Source: Candidatus Eiseniibacteriota bacterium (GTDB taxonomy: Bacteria > Joyebacterota > Joyebacteria > Joyebacterales > Joyebacteraceae). Taken from it: DNA of 64,000 bases. Below, piece after piece: positions 61,712-64,000 of the stretch; within the stretch, counting starts at the first letter, position 1, and each line of letters starts with the position of its first letter. A program made the translations under genes and the position numbers. The notes beneath the pieces are model-generated. The model had not been told where the DNA came from. It saw only the letters and a program-made list of their open reading frames with translations, and ran no database searches. The stretch spans positions 1 to 64,000 of the forward strand of contig JAUXGN010000010.1 of the NCBI GenBank assembly GCA_030622115.1, in the 5' to 3' direction.

Positions 61712-62143
61712 GTGCTCTCTCAGACTGCAGTCAGCGGCAACCAGTCCGGTCTCTGGACAGCTACCGCGCCCTACCTTGTCACCGGAGAGGTTACCGTCCC
61801 GTCCGGCCAGACGCTCACGGCGGAATACGAATCGACTCCGGTCAGATAAGCAATCTGGCCTACTGTCGAATCGAATACGGAAAAACGTCCGGCGACTATC
61901 CCGACATCCACGACGGTGGACTGGCTCTCTTGTCGTCCGATGCGGTCGTTTCGAACTGCGTCTTTGCAAACAACGATGCGACCGGCTACTTCGTAAACAC
62001 GATCATCTTCGACAATCCAGGGATGTACAGCGACGATCTGTATCTTGACTGGGGGACCGACGCTGAGATCTACTTCTGCGACATGGCAATGCCATCAGGA
62101 GCCACAGGCAACAACATCAATGACGATCCGGAGTTTCGTGCTG
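61712..62143 (+). pseudogene. Right-handed beta-helix surface protein remnant
   Basis: Two frames hold successive parts. First, LSQTAVSGNQSGLWT, APYLVTGEVTVPSGQTLTAE, as at the start of many FCB beta-helix proteins. After a frame change near 61830 comes RIDSGQISNLAYCRIEYGK, SDAVVSNCVFANNDATG, VNTIIFDNPGMY and NNINDDPEF, typical beta-helix rungs of a choice-of-anchor type protein. The start, rungs between, and the C-terminal sorting domain are missing. It is the only plus-strand coding trace in the right-hand third. Confidence 0.75.
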
Positions 62144-62304
62144 GGGCAGGAAGTCAGGACTCTGGTAGATACCCGCCAAGCCGCAGGCGACAGGTCTGTC
62201 ACCTGATCTTTCAACCACGCAGGCCCCGCCAGGATACGCACGAACGTGTCCACGCTCCACCAGCTGTCAATGCCGCGTGCCTAGCCTCCCCGCGGCTGCA
62301 AGAG

Positions 62305-62937
62305 CTAGTCAGACAGCATCAATGACGGCGGCACTTCGAACCTGTAGTGTCCAGTGATCGGGTAGTCAAAGAGACTGTCCTCGATCTCGGGTCCCCGGCC
62401 GATGTTGTGCACGATCATCGGCCTCTTCGCGTCAGGTGAACACCGGTTCGTCACGATTCCGATGTGAGGTAGGTTGCCGGGAAGCATCCATGTGATGAGG
62501 TCGCCGGGCTGATAGTCAGCTGCGGCATCCGTCACTGCGAGTTCCTCTCCCCGATGCCTGAAGAATACCTGGAGATTCAGCACTCTCCGGTGGTCGATAC
62601 TGGGGTCCGGCGCCGTCTGGCCCCATATGTCGGGATACTCAGAGAAGTTGTCGATCATGTCTTCGTGGACCTCTTGTTGAAGGTCGACTCCGAGTGCTCG
62701 ATATGCCCGGACGATCAGGTCAGTGCAGACTCCCACGCTATCAGGGACGTCGCCCGCGGGATAGTCGATCAACAGATAGGACCCGTCGTATCGAACTTGA
62801 TGTTCGGTCCGCTCGATGGCAGCATCAACGAGGCGATCGGCCCAGTCGTCCTCGGGGGCGAGCTGCGCAACCACCGGTGCTGCGACACAGCACACGGCAG
62901 CACAGCACACAGCAAGTTGCGATAAGGCAGTTCTCAT
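62305..62937 (-). CDS. Secreted DUF1287 protein
   Basis: The 210-residue protein has a signal peptide (1-25, ending VVAQ). VRYDGSYLLIDYPAGDVPDSVGVCTDLIVRAYRALG is the diagnostic DUF1287 stretch, with a Cys (GVCTDLI) followed by HEDMIDNFSEYP, DHRRVLNLQVFFRHRG, DYQPGDLITWMLPGNLPHIGIV and IVHNIGRG. The Cys-His pattern (CTD; HIGIV) suits the NlpC/P60-like cysteine peptidase clan, so a role in cell-wall peptide hydrolysis is likely but not shown. AAGGGG lies upstream. Confidence 0.9.
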   Translation of the reverse strand: MRTALSQLAVCCAAVCCVAAPVVAQLAPEDDWADRLVDAAIERTEHQVRYDGSYLLIDYPAGDVPDSVGVCTDLIVRAYRALGVDLQQEVHEDMIDNFSEYPDIWGQTAPDPSIDHRRVLNLQVFFRHRGEELAVTDAAADYQPGDLITWMLPGNLPHIGIVTNRCSPDAKRPMIVHNIGRGPEIEDSLFDYPITGHYRFEVPPSLMLSD

Positions 62938-62964
62938 GTCTGGGAACCCCTTCCTCCACGTCGG

Positions 62965-63498
62965 CTAGCCGGTGCCGCGAAGGCTCTCCACGAATTCGTG
63001 CGCTTCTTGAGGCCGGCACAGCTCAGTCAGGCGAACATCAGCGCCGGCGCCGGTGCTGAACAACTCACGATACGTGCGCCTGCGACCGCGGTACGTCCGC
63101 ATGACCCACCACAAAATCGATCCGCGACTGAGAAACGAGTGTTTGAACGTCTCACGGTTTCCACCGAAGAGTTCCTCGCGGAAGATCACGCGCCGGCTCG
63201 TGCGGAGCAGCGCTCGCCGGAACACGACGGAGAACGAGTAGTTGAGCCAGACCGCGTCCGTTGCCCGAGACAGCAGGATATCGAGCGCCTTGCCGTGATT
63301 GCCGTCTACGACCCAGCGATCGGTCTCTGCGTGTTTCCGGACAGCCTCGCGAAACCTCCCGGTCGGGCACTCACTCCAGTTCGGCCCCCAGAATACGGTG
63401 TCGAGTTCAACATGCGACAGGTCGAGAACCTCGGCAATGCGACGGGCGAGCGTGGTCTTGCCTGAGCAACTTGTCCCAATGACGATGATGCGTTTCAT
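62965..63498 (-). CDS. Adenylate kinase-like P-loop protein (FlaR type)
   Basis: The 177-residue protein starts at ATG 63498. MKRIIVIGTSCSGKTTLARRIAEVL is a P-loop kinase motif; HVELDTVFWGPNWSECP and WVVDGNHGKALDILLSRATDAVWLNYSF match the DNA topology modulation FlaR-like/adenylate kinase-related group. The C-terminal half (RALLRTSRRVIFREELFGGN; SILWWVMRTYRGRRRTY) is basic and typical of these proteins. Substrate is unknown. It shares direction with the 2TM gene upstream. Confidence 0.88.
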   Translation of the reverse strand: MKRIIVIGTSCSGKTTLARRIAEVLDLSHVELDTVFWGPNWSECPTGRFREAVRKHAETDRWVVDGNHGKALDILLSRATDAVWLNYSFSVVFRRALLRTSRRVIFREELFGGNRETFKHSFLSRGSILWWVMRTYRGRRRTYRELFSTGAGADVRLTELCRPQEAHEFVESLRGTG

Positions 63499-63578
63499 AT
63501 CCCGCACTATCTGTAGAGTGACGTAAGTACTCCCGAAATCCGTGTTGTCCGTCGCAATCCGCTCCGTACTTGCCGGCG

Positions 63579-63866
63579 TCAGCCTTGGCCACGCCCCCGA
63601 CCCTTCTCCACCAGCTCCTTGATCTTGCGTTCCTCCCACTCCGCCCCCCAGAACCTCCCGGGGCCGAAGACTGTCGCTGCATGGATCGCAATCCCGATGC
63701 CCCAACCGATGAGCGACCAGACGAACCAACGGTACCCAGGACAGGTCAGAATATTGACAACTATGAGGAATGCATTGATCAGCACGTACACCACGAGATG
63801 CTGGTAGAACTCCTTGAGTTCCTCCACCCGCTTCCTTGCGCGATCGTATCTGGCTTGCTCATCCAC
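63579..63866 (-). CDS. 2TM domain protein
   Basis: The 95-residue protein starts at GTG 63866 (GGAGG 6 nt upstream). ARKRVEELKEFYQHLVVYVLINAFLIVVNI and WFVWSLIGWGIGIAIHAATVFG form the two helices of the 2TM family, found fused to histidine kinases or standalone. The C-terminus FWGAEWEERKIKELVEKGRG is the usual charged tail. Function unknown. Beyond it, 63867-64000 shows no gene. Confidence 0.9.
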   Translation of the reverse strand: MDEQARYDRARKRVEELKEFYQHLVVYVLINAFLIVVNILTCPGYRWFVWSLIGWGIGIAIHAATVFGPGRFWGAEWEERKIKELVEKGRGRGQG

Positions 63867-64000
63867 TCGACACCTCCACTCTGCGCTTCATACGCTCATC
63901 AGGCAGTGTCCAAGGCCGCTCTTCTTCATCGATCTCAAACTATGGTGAAAGCTCTCGCAGCAGCCACCAGCCGCCCTTTCGATTCGCGGCATTCTTCGGG

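Noticed and set aside
62144-62304. Open minus-strand stretch (SWWSVDTFVRILAGPAWLKD)
   Set aside because: Only about 50 codons, no start or ribosome site, partly antisense to the beta-helix remnant; could be another remnant but cannot be assigned.

Overview
The window looks like a chromosome segment of a high-GC, diderm (outer-membrane-bearing) bacterium, most probably a deep FCB-group or candidate-phylum lineage of the Eisenbacteria, Krumholzibacteriota or Fermentibacteria kind. The evidence is two secreted hydrolases ending in FlgD-like Por/T9SS-style C-terminal domains (NPFNP ... GVYFVRL ... K), an Mla/MCE lipid transporter, LolA-like and OmpA-like proteins, outer-membrane barrels, a tricorn-type protease and many GTG starts. 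The phylum is inferred; no rRNA, tRNA, CRISPR array, prophage or insertion sequence is visible. Nearly all genes lie on the minus strand.

Layout. (1) 1-10352, minus strand: a tightly packed housekeeping operon, yicC-remA-gmk-rpoZ-coaBC-udg-dnaB-mlaE-mlaF-mlaD-radA-ispD (ispD runs off the left edge), from a good sigma-70-type promoter at 10387-10415. A divergent promoter drives an NFACT/RqcH-family gene. (2) 12039-14760: a methyltransferase plus an asparagine-synthetase-like protein whose glutaminase nucleophile is missing. (3) 15131-21349, plus strand: a secreted papain-like protease, a C45-type hydrolase with the same sorting domain, and a BlaI/BlaR1-like regulatory pair with two tandem operators over its promoter. 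(4) 21478-29091: an unassigned nuclease-like protein whose start codon lies in a 38-bp tandem repeat, then a glycan cluster (GH38 alpha-mannosidase, broken GH130 phosphorylase, sodium:solute symporter, CBM9-like protein).

(5) 29130-34509: a Lol-like export cassette (LolA-like periplasmic carrier, two FtsX-type permeases, ATPase, outer-membrane barrel). (6) 34535-41046: a small membrane protein, a flavin reductase-like protein and two large proteases (S9, tricorn). (7) 41145-45055: an ABC transporter reduced to its gene ends, a PDZ protein with about eleven GDDxY repeats (possibly undescribed), and a sirtuin. (8) 45124-53228: glnS, an aromatic amino acid ammonia-lyase, a lipoprotein, YjbQ, a DHOD-like enzyme, an alkaline phosphatase, and a DUF2061/NifX-like operon. 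(9) 53359-64000: transporters, very small proteins, a recently duplicated barrel pair, a ChaN-like lipoprotein, an OmpA-family protein, and a cluster of gene remnants.

Two themes cut across the region. First, at least five loci (GH130, ABC ATPase plus permease, a flavodoxin, an FMN-reductase-like gene, a beta-helix protein) are broken, most in the same way: both ends recognisable, the middle missing. Second, short tandem duplications sit at gene boundaries, twice directly over a start codon, giving extra copies of the initiation region. The strongest candidates for something undescribed are the GDDxY repeat protein, the methyltransferase/glutaminase-dead synthetase pair, and the start-codon tandem repeats.
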